From Amphiura filiformis (taxonomy: Eukaryota > Echinodermata > Ophiuroidea > Amphilepidida > Amphiuridae), in contig NC_092628.1 in assembly GCF_039555335.1 (NCBI RefSeq), forward strand, positions 76,014,713 to 76,078,712: a DNA stretch of 64,000 bases. The letters are read 5' to 3'. Under the pieces are notes generated by a model. It did no database searches. It was not told where the DNA came from and saw only the letters and a program-made list of their open reading frames with translations. Shown one piece after another: positions 11,487 to 26,200 of this stretch. Numbering within the stretch: position 1 is the first letter of the stretch; every line of letters starts with the position of its first letter. The translations under genes were made by a program, and so were the position numbers.

Positions 11487-14400
11487 ATGAAGAAAAGTGT
11501 TCATCTTAGCCGTGGCTTTGCCGCATATTTTCTCGTGATATTGTGGGGTGGATGTTTTGTGGGGTTTTCTCAAAGCAGTCGTCTGCAAGCCTGTGATATA
11601 TGTCGATGTGATTCTTCAGTAAGACTTGTCGATTGTAGTGGTGCTAATCTTACCACTTTACCAGATGGAATACCAACAAATGTATCTAAATTGTAAGTAC
11701 GAATTACACGATATCATTCATGGAGTCAAATACCTTTTTCATATAATTCATCAATATATTGTATGCTTGAAACAGATTAAACGTAATAAAACTTTTCTCC
11801 CTCCAAGCATGAATCAACTGAACATTTAGGATTAGGAATGCATTCTGTTGGCAAGTCCGGTTTTCAGCAAGAAAACAGGTTCCATAGTGGCGATGGTCTT
11901 ATACTTTCTTTTACAATTAAAGAGTGGTTTATAATTTTCGCCAAAAGCAAATTCATTGCATAAATGCTGATAAATATCTCATTTTACTAATAGCTTGTCA
12001 TGTCATGTATAAGGAACACACTATTTGACTTCTGGGGGATGGGGATGGAAATTTAGGCACAGGGGCAAGTGGCGAAAGGCAACAATATTATTTATTTTTA
12101 CACTAGGTATTTCCGAGGTGCTTTTTTTAAAAAGATTTTCATGCATTATTGTATACACAGTAAGGTGCGGAATTAGGTTTTTTTCAGTGTTGGTGCATGG
12201 TGGGCATGGTGGGGAAAGTAATTTTTTTGCTCACAGTGTAAACTATGTAAAAACTCCATAAAAGAAATTGTCCTGATTTCTTTGAATAGGGATTTGTCTC
12301 AAAACAATCTTACTAGTATGGATGGCGATTTTGCAGAGAGGTTTCCTGACCTAATGAAACTGTAAGTAAAACACTTTCTGTTTTCTTCTAAATTCCATTT
12401 ACCTGCTGACAATATTATGTTACTTTTATTATATTTGAAGTTCTGTGCATTAATACTAGAACTACTCCTTTCACAAATAAAGTTCTCATTCCCCGCGTTT
12501 TTAAGTATAAAAATATAAAAAATATTAATATACGAGTGCTGTTTATTATTTAAGAAATAAGGGGTAATGTCGAATCCTTTACACCCAAATAATGTGTCCA
12601 AGGCAGTAAAAACGTAAATATTGGGTGATGCGCAACCGAACCCATTATTCAATGTTTTTACTGCAGAGGACACATTATTTGGGTGTAAAGAATAAGGCAG
12701 CAACCTTTATTTATATTTTTTACACCCAAAAGAGTGCGATTTTAAAAGAAAATATGAATTTTGCCCAAATATTTGAAGTTGTTTACATGAAGGTAAATAG
12801 AGAAGTTTTATTCACAGCGCAAGTGACAGCGCATATCACTGGTTATTTCAAACATAGGACTTTCACGTGACGCGTTTTGACAAATCACAGAACGTGATTT
12901 TCAATATTGGGTCGTGAGGGCAATAGAGTATTGTATACATTTACAGGGTACACTTATTCGCCGTAGAAGTGACGTAATAATCGGATTAACTACCATAGCA
13001 ATAGATGAATACAATTTTTGAATAGATCGCCCTGCACTACAAGCAGAGTGCACTCATCACCTGTGTATGTCAGCAAACATAGATTGAATACAATACCACT
13101 CTTTTCAAAGATACTAATCTTACAGGTGCGAGTGATCAGCCTTTCTTTGACATCTATGGTTCAATGCATAGGTACCGCGATATATTCAAGATTGTATTTG
13201 TCTATTGTTAAGTTAGTTAATCCGATTAATTACGTCACCTCTACGGCGAATAGATATATTACTCATGATGTTTAATCTTTTGTTAAGTAGTACTGATCCT
13301 ATAATAGTTTGTTTTGTTGCGAGTTCGAACCCTGGTGGTGCCTAATATGCTCTCGTGGAAAAATTGAGTTAGCTTGAAATTCCCTTGGACAAGGAACTCA
13401 CTGCTAATTTGTCTCGTTGTAACCCTACGAAACTCGGGGAGCTGATCCTGGTTGCGATGGTTATTTGTGGAATGTCTAGGGTGTGCGCTCTTGAAGCAGC
13501 AATGTCCCTGAATTGTTGTTTAATGGTTTATGGAATGATGTGGGGCCATAGTGATCAGCGACAACCTGTAAAGTGTGCTGAGGCTTGTGGATCAACGTCT
13601 AGGCGTTGTGCCTGTGCGTAGCGCACTATAAATCACTGCGCCTTTTTTTTTTTTTTTTTTTGTACTTGTGCTTTTGTGTGCTTTGTGTATCAGTTTGTTT
13701 TGTGAATATTAATAGAATATTGGTTTATTGATTGATTAATTGATTATATACTATCCACAAAATGTTAGGAATATGTTTTCCGTGTTGTCCTTGTTGTGGG
13801 TGTTATTCATGCTCAGGATGGGAATTATAAGTTGTGTTCTATTTTGAGCTATAATAGTTTTCATACAGAATATTTTCGAAATACTTTGATCCAGTAATTA
13901 ATATCGTTGCAAAGTTATAGCAGCCTTGTTGTTTGTTTGTTTGTTTGTTTGTTTGATTATTTGCTTGTTTGTTAAAACGGTTGCTCCGTGTGGAGACACT
14001 TGGGTCCTGATGAAACCAGGCTTAAGCTAAATGCTGAAGCCAGGTAAAAATGCTGGCCGACTAATGGAAATAACAGAAAACAGAACTGAAGATAAAGAAG
14101 GCCACTCCCAACAAATCATGTCAAAATTTTACCGTTAACAAAGGCGCAAGAGCAGGGCGCGATTTACCTTTTTGTGGCCCTGGGCCAGGCCAAAATTTGG
14201 AGGCCCCAAATGCACCGTGGCCAAGGTTTTTTTTTTATTTTACTAAGACATTGAAAATTTCAATTATAGACTTACTTAGGCCAAATTAAAGCTGTTTTGC
14301 TATTCGCGCGCGCAAAATTGTGCAATTTTTGTAGGCTATTTTGGCCCAAAACATAGCGTTTTCGGCTAAAATGGAAGATGCACATTGCACAGGGCAAATT

Positions 14401-17400
14401 TTGGGGCCCCCAAAATTTGGGGGCCCTGGGCCCGGGTCCATCTGGCCCTATGGCAAATCCGGCCCTGCGCAAGAGAGAGGAAATCAACTGCTAGAGACAT
14501 AAACATGAATAGCATCAAGCGAGACCAGCGTTTTAATTTAAGATGTTTTCAAATAAATAACATATTGTAATAACTGATGCACTCTTTAAGTGTATGATGA
14601 ATAATCAAACTAGTGCTCATTTTGCCTGACCATATAGTTATTGCATTTACGGGTTTTTGACCTAAATGCCAAAATTCAACGACGGCCATGTTTGATTATC
14701 TTTAATTTTGATACCAATCTCCCTATACTGTTCTAAATGATATCAAATGATAATGAGGTGGTAGGTACAAAAGGTTCCCTAAAATGAGCGCAAATGATGA
14801 ACATAATGATTATATTGGTTCTTTTGTCACATTTAACAGATTTAACAGATTTTATAAAAAAAAATTGGGATTTGAAGCAAATTTGACCATGAACAGGCGA
14901 TAAACTCTGACACAAGTAACAAATAGAAAAACGTATCTTCCATCTTGGATTTTGGAACACCTAGAGGAAACAAACGTGTTATTTTTTAGCCTAACCCTTG
15001 TACTTGTACAAAGATGTCTTGTGCAAATAATAAATGTGTTTCTTTGTTTTCTTCCTTCCAATAGGAGTGTCGACAATAATTTTCTTTCAAAGGGATTTTC
15101 GTTACCGAAATCTCTCGTAACTCTGCAAGTATTTCTATCATTATCAAGTTATTTGTACAAATAGGAATGTGGACGTGTCTCAAAATCCGTAATATTATGT
15201 AACAATCGTATACACGGGTTATGTTCAATTTGAACCGGCTATCGTAGCTGATAATAATCTATTAGTAGCTGGGAAAGGTAGCGGACAGCTGAAAAGACAA
15301 GTACCGGGGTGCCGGGTTTTGTAGTTCGGGCACCAGCTCAGCACGGTTGGTTGATGTGATCATTTAACAAAACATTTTTTTTTTCAAAAATGGACTTTTC
15401 AAATCTATATCTTTACAATACCAACAGCTAGCTACAACTATCACACTAATATACACATATATTCTTTTAACTATTTTTAACTTTTCTTTATCACAATTTT
15501 CATCTTTTTCTGTCTTTTTGTGGCAATTTTTATTCTATAAACTGTATATATGTGTGTGCAAAGTGAGGGCGCTATTTACATATATTATGAATTTAATTTA
15601 GACCAATAATATGACTTATTCCGTTCATTTTATGCTGAAAAGTAGTTTGAAAATTTCCTTGCTATATGTTACTCATTTTATGATGTTTTAATGCCTTTAT
15701 ACAAATGTCTACCCCTTGTAAAGATGCAAACAAGATTTAAGATAAATCGCGCCATCAGTGCTCAACTTTGCTTTAAAATGAATACAGTTTTACATGCCAT
15801 CAAACAACCGTGATCAAAAAGGGTGCCCATTTACATTTTGCTTCTAGTACTCATGAGAAACATACCACCATGACCACAGGGTCTTACGAAGTTCCAAGAG
15901 GGGAGAATGATATACCCAAATGGAAGGATCAAAATAACTAAAAGAAACGACTTCCACCTCGATCTGGCATCTTTCTGAGTGTCCCATTTGCTGGTGTGTT
16001 AGTTTCAGCAGTAGCAGAAGAGAGTTCCACATATTGACCAATTTGTCAATCATAGTCACTTGCGTTAGTTGTCAATTGATAAGTGGCGCTTGTTTATCAT
16101 TTCAGGTCTGCACAATACAATAGTTTGGAATCATTGGAGGCTTTTTTCACTAACTGTGATAATATGAAAGAAGCGTAAGTAGTAATTAAAACTAATTCTT
16201 GAAATCGATAATAATATTGTGATATTTTAATAACTTTCAACTTAAAAGTTGCGGCGTTAGTAATGATTACCTGATTACGGGTACGATCCAGAAACAGTTT
16301 CATTCACGTGCAGTCGTGCACGTACTGCTTTCCACACTTTTCGCGATATGAGTTTCGCAGTTAAACTTAGTTATAATATGAACAATCTGCAATAAGCAGT
16401 TATGAAAACATACGATGACGAAAACCTTCTTTATTTCAGATACTTGAGCTACAACAGAATTAATTCAATCACAAATGGAACTTTTCTCAAATGTACGAAA
16501 TTGATGCTCTTGTAAGTACTAGTATGTCTTAATGTATAATTACATAAGTATGTATAATATTTATAAGCTAGTAAAAGTAGGCTGCTTATTGTATTCAAAC
16601 AGAATAAGCCAACCTCCATCACATACCAATGTTATACCCTCGTCCTTTCACGCCAAAGCGACTTTCGCTAATCGTAGATCCTCCCTTTTACGCCCAAGCG
16701 ACTTTCGCTAATCGTAGATCCTCCCTTTGCGCCCAAATGACTTTCGCTAATCGTAGATCCTCCCTTTGCGCCCAAATGACTTTCGCTAATCGTAGATCCT
16801 CCCTTTTACGGTCAAGCGACTTTCACTAATCGTAGATCCTCCCTTTGCGCCCAAATGACTTTCGCTAATCGTAGATCCTCCCTTTGCGCCCAAATGACTT
16901 TCGCTAATCGTAGATCCTCCCTTTGCACCCAAATGACTTTCGCTAATCGTAGATCCTCCCTTTTACGGTCAAGCGACTTTCACTAATCGTAGATCCTCCC
17001 TTTGCGCCCAAATGACTTTCACTAATCGTAGATCCTCCCTTTGCGCCCAAATGACTTTCGCTAATCGTAGATCCTCCCTTTGCGCCCAAATAACTTTCGC
17101 TAATCGTAGATCCTCCCTTTGCGCCCAAATGACTTTCGCTAATCGTAGATCCTCCCTTTGCACCCAAATGACTTTCGCTAATCGTAGATCCTCCCTTTGC
17201 GCCCAAATGACTTTCGCTAATCGTAGATCCTCCCTTTGCGCCCAAATGACTTTCGCTAATCGTAGATCCTCCCTTTGCGCCCAAATAACTTTCGCTAATC
17301 GTAGATCCTCCCTTTGCGCCCAAATGACTTTCGCTAATCGTAGATCCTCCCTTTGCACCCAAATGACTTTCGCTAATCGTAGATCCTCCCTTTGCACCCA

Positions 17401-20126
17401 AATGACTTTCGCTAATCGTAGATCCTCCCTTTGCGCCCAAATAACTTTCGCTAATCGTAGATCCTCCCTTTGCGCCCAAATGACTTTCGCTAATCGTAGA
17501 TCCTCCCTTTGCACCCAAATGACTTTCGCTAATCGTAGATCCTCCCTTTGTGCCCAAATGACTTTCGCTAATCGTAGATCCTCCCTTTGCACCCAAATGA
17601 CTTTCGCTAATCGTAGATCCTCCCTTTGCACCCAAATGACTTTCACTAATCGAATACCTTCCTCTTGCATTTCTTCTGGAGGACGATTTGAACTATTTTT
17701 ACTCCACCTTCGGAAGCAATTTTAATTTTAATTGCAATTTTAATGTTTGCCTTTATACAGATTTGGGTGGGGGATTTTTATTTACTCATCAGTGAGGTGG
17801 GTTTTTTTCTTCGCCCTCACCAATATGAGCTAATATGGCGGCCAAGTGGTTTCACTTTTTGGTCGCCGCCCGTTATCCATGTATAGAGGTCAGTGAATAC
17901 AATGAAGGCTGACAGCAATTGAGCACAAGTAACCATGACGTCATTACACTAGACAATTTCGGCGCGGGCTTTTTGAATATATCGCGTGTTGAGAGCCGGC
18001 TGTTTTTATTCGTTTTTATGGTCAATATGAGTTTGATTTATATAAAACCATGTGATTCGTGCCTGATAATTATTTTTCTAACATATAAGGCATAATTGTG
18101 ATTGCCGGAGACATCCTTTAAGGAGGCGCATTATAGGTGTACATCGGTATCAAATAAAACAGTACATTACATTTAATATAGAAAATGGGTTGCAACCTCG
18201 TTCGGTACAAAAAACAAAAAAGTAGGGGGTTAAAACAAGGACATTCAACAAATTCATTTGACCTTGATCATCCCTACTACTCTCCCCTTCTAATATCGAA
18301 GGTGGACGAGAAAAAGAAGGAGGATTCTTCTTTATAGATAACAGAATGAATAATACCAAACAAGACTGATCAACTGTTTTACATTCCAGGGATGTAAGGA
18401 GTAATGCATTTAAAACGATTTCACCTGGTGCCTTTACTGGTCTTGAGTCCATATGCTATTGGTAAGTTGAAAGTTTTTGTGCGTGTGGGGTGGGGGTGGC
18501 GTGGGTATGTGTGGGGGTATGGGGTGTGTATTTGTGTATTTGTGTATGTCTATATATCACAGTCAAACTTATGTTTAGTCTGTAGTGTTGTGATGACATA
18601 ATGAGTGATATATAACAAAATACAAACTGTCTCTTGTGATAATAGAAATATAATTATTTACTGAAAGATGTATTGTCAGATTCTAATCGATCAGAGACTC
18701 AATGATCAATCCATCGTTTAACTCGTGGAATAATTATTTCAACATTGCAACCTTATATATGTATAGTGTGTAGCAATTATTTAATAGCTTCTTTATCATA
18801 AAAGAAATTGTTTATCATTTTAATCAATGTTACATTCTTCCGTTTATTTTCACCAACACCAGCTACATCCGAGATATTGACAGAAATACCGACCCTATGA
18901 ATTTAACAGAAGACACTCTGAAAGGACTTGGAGATAGTTTACAGAAAATGTAAATGTAATATCATGTATATTAAATGTTCAAAAATGTAATATGTGATTT
19001 GGTATGGTGAGTGTCGTCGTTGTTAAAAATCATAACATTATGCCTTATATGTTAGAAAAATAATTATCAAGCATGAATCACGTGTTTTATTTAAAACAAA
19101 CTCATATTGATCATGAAAAGGAATAAAAACAGTCGCCTCTCAACACACGATGTTCAAAATTCCCGCGCCCAAATTGTCTAAGTGTAATGAAGTAATTGTC
19201 GTCAGCCTTCATTGTATTACTGGGACGTCATTACACTCGACAATTTCGGCGCCCGGGAATTTTGAATATTGAGAGACGGATGTTTTTATTCGTTTTTATG
19301 GCGACTATGAGGTTTTTTTAAAAATAAAACCACGTGATTCATGCTTGATAATTATTTTTCTTACATATAAGGCATAATGTTGTGATTGCCGAAGACCCCC
19401 CTTTAAAGCTGTTTAATGCTCAAAGAATACACCATGTGATTTGGTATACGGAGGCGTATTTGACAGGTGTTCTCAACACAAAATTAAGACGTACCTCAAA
19501 TTTTCGGTCACAACTTTGACCTTCATCTGGAAACTGGCAACCCAAGTTTGGGATCAGTGACCTTTTGGACACTTGACCCCAAAACCCGGTCGTACACTCT
19601 GGGTAACTTGTATCGGCCCCCGTCGCGGTACTTTTTTTTTTATAGAAAAATGGTCAGATAATTTACAACTTTATACAAATCTGTCTTATAAAATGTTGCT
19701 TCGAATCAAATCACTTTAACATAATTTTTCATTTATAAACTTATTAACAGATCTTTCCATGGCGACCAGTTCCTTAACATTGGATCCAAAACGTTTGGTT
19801 CATTCATGAAGTTGCATACTTTGTAAGTACCTTTCCTATGTAAGTTTCTAAATGTTCAAATCGACGGGGCACGTTCCCTCATGCCCCTTATGAAGGTATG
19901 CCACTGGCAAATAGTAGCTTCTTTTTAAAATGTCGTTTTTATTACTTGCAATTGACTGCAACATAATTGCAATTGGCCGGGAAAAAGGTGTTCGTAGAAC
20001 ATATTTTGTTTAGAAGATTTGTGTCCAATTTACATGATTTGTGTATATTTGACACATGCTTCGTGTACACTCACATTGTTTTAATATATGATTTATGTAA
20101 AGATTTTGTCCTGTGATAAAGCGCTA

Positions 20127-20207
<81 letters not shown>

Positions 20208-23200
20208 TTATTATTATTATTATCATCGTCGTCGTCGTCGTCGTCATCAGGGACTTAGCGAGAGTGAACGTGAAAGGCACAATGCAAGGAGCATTCCTTC
20301 CTGCAGATAATGGACAGATTATCAGAAGATTGTAAGTAAATAAATGGCCAATCTAATGTAATGGTTATGGTAATGTAACATTATAAATCTAGAGCCATAA
20401 CGAAATGGACTTGTAGACGTCACTCTAAAGGATTCCAAAGTTTAGGAGTTATTCAGAAGTGATGTCACTTTCCTGCTTCCTCTACTTGAAGTTGGTCTGA
20501 AACATGTGACACCTAATATGACAATGACCACAACATTTGACATTTTCGCTTATAACTGATGAGAATGGTGCCTCACAGATGGGTCAAATTACTAAACACA
20601 ATTTGAGCAATGTGGACAATAGGCCCCTGCATAAAGTTTAATGACCTTTTTCTCATACTGGGCATCAATTGATTTTTCTCTTTATGTTTTCATGTGGAAA
20701 CCTTTTCGGCGCCCGGGAATTTTGAATATCACGTGTTGAGACGGCTGTATTAATTCGTTTTTATGGTTAATATGAGTTTGTTTCAAATAAAACCACGTGA
20801 TTCGTGCTTGATAATTAATTTTCTATCATATAAGGCATAATGTTGTGGTTGCCGGAGTTATCCTTTAGAGATTTAACATAATAACATGATAATGAAACGT
20901 TTTGTTTACTTGTCCAGGTTTTGACATTTTCTTGGACTACAGCTGTTTATATTGTGATTAAAATTACAAACCAAACAAAATTAAATATTTCCATTTCGCA
21001 GGATCTTAAGCATGGCACACATACCAAATCTTTCTACATGTAAGGACATATTCAAAGGACTCGATGTTGTATATTTACTGTAAGTAATAATCATTATATA
21101 AAACCTATTCATTTACCAAAACAATTATTATAATTTATTTCATTAAGGTTTATTGTTCTTTATATAAGAGACAGATGTCTGTGAATTGTATTATCCTCTA
21201 TTTCCACCGCCCCGCGCCGTCACTCCTTGGATCCGAAGGAACTCTCATCCAAATCAGAATGTTAGCATACCATTTGGACTCCAAATTTTGGAGTGACGGA
21301 GTGTGTCTGTATCAAAACACAACAACTAGGCAACCAATCATATTAAGATGAAGATGAGTCTTTAAGTTCGGTTTGAGGAGCAGAAGCGTTAAGAGATGAT
21401 CGCTGAAACTCATTCAGTGTAAAAGGGTTTAACATTATGATCTTATAATTCATAGCCCTGCTGTTCGGTAATATTATATTGTACTAAATACATTTATATC
21501 GTTTGAAACTTGTCTTTTTCAGGCATATGAATAGGATGAACCTTAAGTCTCTTCCACGAGGTATATTTGCTAATCTCTCCATCAACTACATGTTGTAAGT
21601 AAACAATAAAGAACTTAATTTTAAAAGAAATAATTCATACTTATACATGGTGGCAGGGTGCACTACCATATACGATATTGGTACGTGTCATGTGTCTGTC
21701 TATAAACTGCCTTTCTTGAGGCAAACTTTTACCAAATGACACCTCTTTTCATTAGACATTTGTGCCCTGAAAGTTATTTTCACCGTAAGTGACACCCAAT
21801 TTTAGCGGTCACACACTCAATGACCCAATTTTCTTGGAAGCCCACACTAAATGATCCCTTTCTTTTCTTAAAAATATACATTGTCGTACTCCGGTATAAG
21901 TACATCACTTTCATATTCGAATGTAATCCCATCCCCCCTCCGGACATGGTGCGACGTAATAAACACACATTCCTGATAACTTTTAAACCACGAATTTAAG
22001 GAAAGCATGTACGAAACTCTGTCATTGCTGTACAATAATGGTTAGGGATGTAATAATGGTATAGGGGAAACTAAAGTCATAAGACGGAATGACGGCTAGG
22101 ATTTGGCAGGCGAAATGTAAACTTAAATACGAGCGTACCTGAATTATACTTACATGTGGTCTTAAAATTGTTTGGGACGCTAAAAGAAAATAATCATTTT
22201 GTGTCAATTTCTAAGGAAGGATTGACCTTTGTTTAATTGTATACTTGAATGTGCGGACCGTTTTCCTTACGGTCTTCCTACTCTATTTCCAGAGATTTAT
22301 CTTTTAACACCTTAGGAAGTCTACCAGATTTTTTCTTATCCTCATCACCAGACCTATCTAAACTTTACCTGGGACACAACAAACTCCGTGTTATTAACAA
22401 TAATACATTTGCAGGATTGTATTCGCTACAAGAGCTGTAAGTATCACAATCTATGATGTGCAAAAATGAATACTTAGACAATGGCCGCAATGTGGCAATT
22501 ATTACTTTTGGTATTGATTGGTAAATATTTAGGCTTTGCCTTTGTTGTCGCATTTTATTTCTTTTCCAGAAAGAGTCCAGCTTCTTTTTGAACGCTAAAA
22601 CGGTCTTTGCATTAAAAACTTCTTGATAGGTCTGTCACACTACGACGGACTGGATCAACGTACATCACCGAATACAAAAATATTTTATTCGGTGGAAAAA
22701 TCACCAGTCCGGCAGAAGGTTCGGTGGGATTTTGGGTCCGATTCCCGTTCGTCTCTCTGTGCGTTGTGGCCGCTAATAATCCTGCAGGCGTCTTATATCC
22801 GATCGTTCAACGTCCGACAATTGACCGGATTTGGGGGTCCGATTCCCGTTCGTTTCTATATGCGTTGTGGCCGCTAATAATCCTGCAGGCGTCTTATATT
22901 CGATCGTCAACGTCCGACAAATGACCGGATTTGGGGTCAACGTCCGACAAATGTCCGGATTTGGGGTCCGGTTCCCGTTCGTCTCTCTATGCGTTGTGGC
23001 CGCTAATAATCCTGCAGGCGTTTTATATTCAATCGTTTAACGTCCGACAAATGACCGGCGAATCCGTGGCATGTGGCACCAACAGGCACATCCGCCCTAT
23101 CAGAAAAGTGGGGGAGGAGAGGGTGTTTGAGAGGGTTTTTGACCCCTTAGAGGCAGTGACGTAGCAAGCACTTTTTCAGAGGGTGAACAAAGTGGGGAAA

Positions 23201-26200
23201 GACAACTTTTAAGGGGGAAAAACTTTGACGAAATGGTCAAATATTGGCTAATAAGTACAAAAGGGTTACAAAATCTGATATATCAGGGCAACCAGCGTCC
23301 GGGGGCAATAGAGGTGATCAAAAATGAGAAACCTTTGGACAATGAAGGCCCAATTGAAGCCATTTGTCATTTTTGGATCAATTTTAGCACTATTATTGGA
23401 TACTATTTTAGTTTGAAACAGTCGCAAATTGGTGAAACGAAAGCCTAATTGAAGCCATTGAAAAGTTTTCATAACACGTGGATGTCCATAGCAGAAGCAA
23501 AAAGGAAGACTTGTCCATTTTTCAAAATGAAGGTCCAATTGAAGCCATTTGCATGGGGACTGTAGGGCCTATTTACATTATTAGGCCTAGGCCTATTGTG
23601 TAAAAATATAGTTTTAAAAATGTAAAATTTGGAAAATTGTTTTTGGTGCATCATTTTTACACTATTATTGCCTTAAACAAAAAAACAAAGAAGGCCCGAA
23701 CTGAATTTGCAAAATTTAAAATGTTACACTGATCCACTGACTAAGTGTCAGATATAAGACTTCAGACTCGTAATTTCAGGTAAAGCATGCATGGATTGAT
23801 ATGTTAAAGTCAGTAATAGACCTAAGTCCGTCTTAAATACTGACTTTGGTGACAAAATGTCACGGGCCCTACATACATGACATATCGACGGGCCGGCAGT
23901 AATTTTTACAGGCTTTTGGGCCAAGGAACCACATTTAAGCACTGCCTATAATAATCACAGGCCTATACTTAGGCTTACTATATAGGCCTACTATCCTGGG
24001 TCTACTCAATAACGTACAATTTAACCTTTTCCATGTTTTCTCTTCTTTTTTCTTTCTTGTCAATCACTAAAACTGGTAGAAATTTGATATTGCGTCCTCT
24101 ACCCTTCAGAAAGTGCCCCTCCCTCAATACTACTTACATGCATAGGCCTACTAAATTACATGCAATTTAACCATGTTAACTTTTTCTCTTCTCTTCTCTT
24201 CTCTCTTCAATTTTTCTCACTTTCTTTTCTTTTTTCTCTCCTTTCCCCCTTTTTTCTACTTGTCAGTCACTAAAGTACTGGGGGAAATATGATATTGCGT
24301 CACACACCCTTCAGAAAGCCCCCCCCCCCATGATCGATGCACATGTTCGCCATAGGCCTACATCCGGCACAAGCGCCTGCGAAACCTTGCAAACACCTGC
24401 GGTATATAAACGAAAGAATAACGAACAAACCCAGGGTATATATACAGAACAGTACGAACACACATCGGACAACTTCCGAACATGTGTATTCGGCACACTC
24501 CGTTTCAAGTTTTGTGCATGCACAAAACTTGAAACGTATTGTCGACGGACTAAACAAACATCACCTAACACGAAACGCATTTGGCGGATAATAGCAGGAC
24601 ATATGAAGAACATAAAACGAACATTTACGAACACAAACGGATTTGCTAAAATACCATCCGTTTCTTATACGGAAGACCGATCCGGTGTAGTGTGACACTA
24701 ACACGGTCTGGGTCAACGTACATCACCGAATGCAAAAATATGCTATCCGGTGGTGAAGGCCTCACAGGAACGTATTTGCAACGAACACGGGCCGAGTGCA
24801 ACGAACAAAGAACGTACATGAACGAAAGGAGAGCGAACAAACTCCGGCAATATGCAGCACCATACGAACACACATCGGATAAATACCGAACATGTGTATT
24901 CGGTACACTCCGTTTCAAGTTTTGTGCATGCACAAAACTTGCCGACGGACTTAACGAACATCACCTAACACGAAACGCATTTGGCGGATGATAGCAGGAC
25001 ATAAAAAGAACATAAAACGATCATTGACGAACAACAACGGATTTACTAAAATACCATCCGTTTCTTGTACGGAAGACCTATTCGGTGTAGTGTGACAGTA
25101 ACTTGAGGTAGAGCATTTCAGACATTTAACCAATGTTCTTGCTTAGTGTTAACCTGAAGAGTCTCAACGAATGATCTCTAGCAACTTCTTAAAAATGATA
25201 TTCAGGGGAGTTGCTAGCTGAACAGAACACCTGCGGATGCAACTGGTCAGGGCAACTATCAGGTTTCAGGGCATCTAATTTATATTTCACATATCCTATA
25301 TTAAAACTACAACTGACTTGCTCAGTTCAGGATATCAGCTACTTAGATGCATCACCAATGTTACTATTACATAAAATTGGTACTTTGTCTATACTCGCGC
25401 ATCAGTCGCTGCCAATCAGGGTGGAAACTGGTATAAATACTTATCATGTGTCAAAAGCTCACATACCGTAGATAGCTGTACAACTAGCAGCGGGAAGAAA
25501 TTTTAAAATATATACATATGCCTTATATATTATTTGCAGTTATCTCTACCAAAATGACATTCATGTTATCAGTGGACAACCTTTTATGTATACCAACTTA
25601 GCGCGCTTGTAAGTATGGACAACCTTTTATGTATACCAACTTAGCGCGCTTGTAAGTATGGACAACCTTTTATGTATACCAACTTAGCGCGCTTGTAAGT
25701 ATGGACAACATTTTATGTATACCAACTTAGTGCCCGGGCTTATTGCGCTTGTAAGTATGGACAACCTTTAAAGTATACCAACTTATCGTGCTTGTAAGTA
25801 TGGACAACCTTTTATAATGAGAGACAGAGATAAAAAGATTTTATCGCGTCTGACGTCATCTGTCAATCAAACTCGAGCACGGTTTGTTTACAAGTGTCGT
25901 GATGATGACTTGCGGCGGTATAACCGGGCGCCTTATTGTTAATTTTGCACCATCAAACATACAAACCATCTCAAAAGTTAGGTCTTTATAGTAGGAAACT
26001 TTCTTTCGCGAAGGCACCATGCCAACAATGCCTAGAAAAGTTGCTTTTTGTCTTGTAAAAGTACGTAATTTTTCGCCATTTTCTGCTATTCCTTTTCTCC
26101 GATCGGCACCAGATAAATCGGCATTCCTTTTACGCGCTATTAACCTGTGTAAACCAATCAAGGATCGTAATTGACAGTGACATCAGACGCGATAAAATCT

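Noticed and set aside
16648-17660. Possible CRISPR-like array of regular repeats
   Set aside because: There are no unique spacers: the whole 39-bp unit repeats, in an animal intron.
16943-17725. Open frames of about 230 codons on both strands with 13-residue repeats
   Set aside because: They come entirely from the 39-bp minisatellite. They lie in an intron, overlap each other, and have no counterpart in unit 2.
22724-23164. Repeated frames containing SLCVVAANNPAGVLY
   Set aside because: Tandem DNA repeat of about 105 bp read in three shifting frames.
24300-24991. Cluster of 70-120-codon open frames on both strands
   Set aside because: They fall in the tandem, palindromic blocks of the 22630-25099 element, overlap in every frame, and show no domain.
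25856-26161. 101-codon minus-strand open frame, considered as a transposase
   Set aside because: It is inside the short MITE, has no catalytic motif, and the related block at 9230 is not coding.
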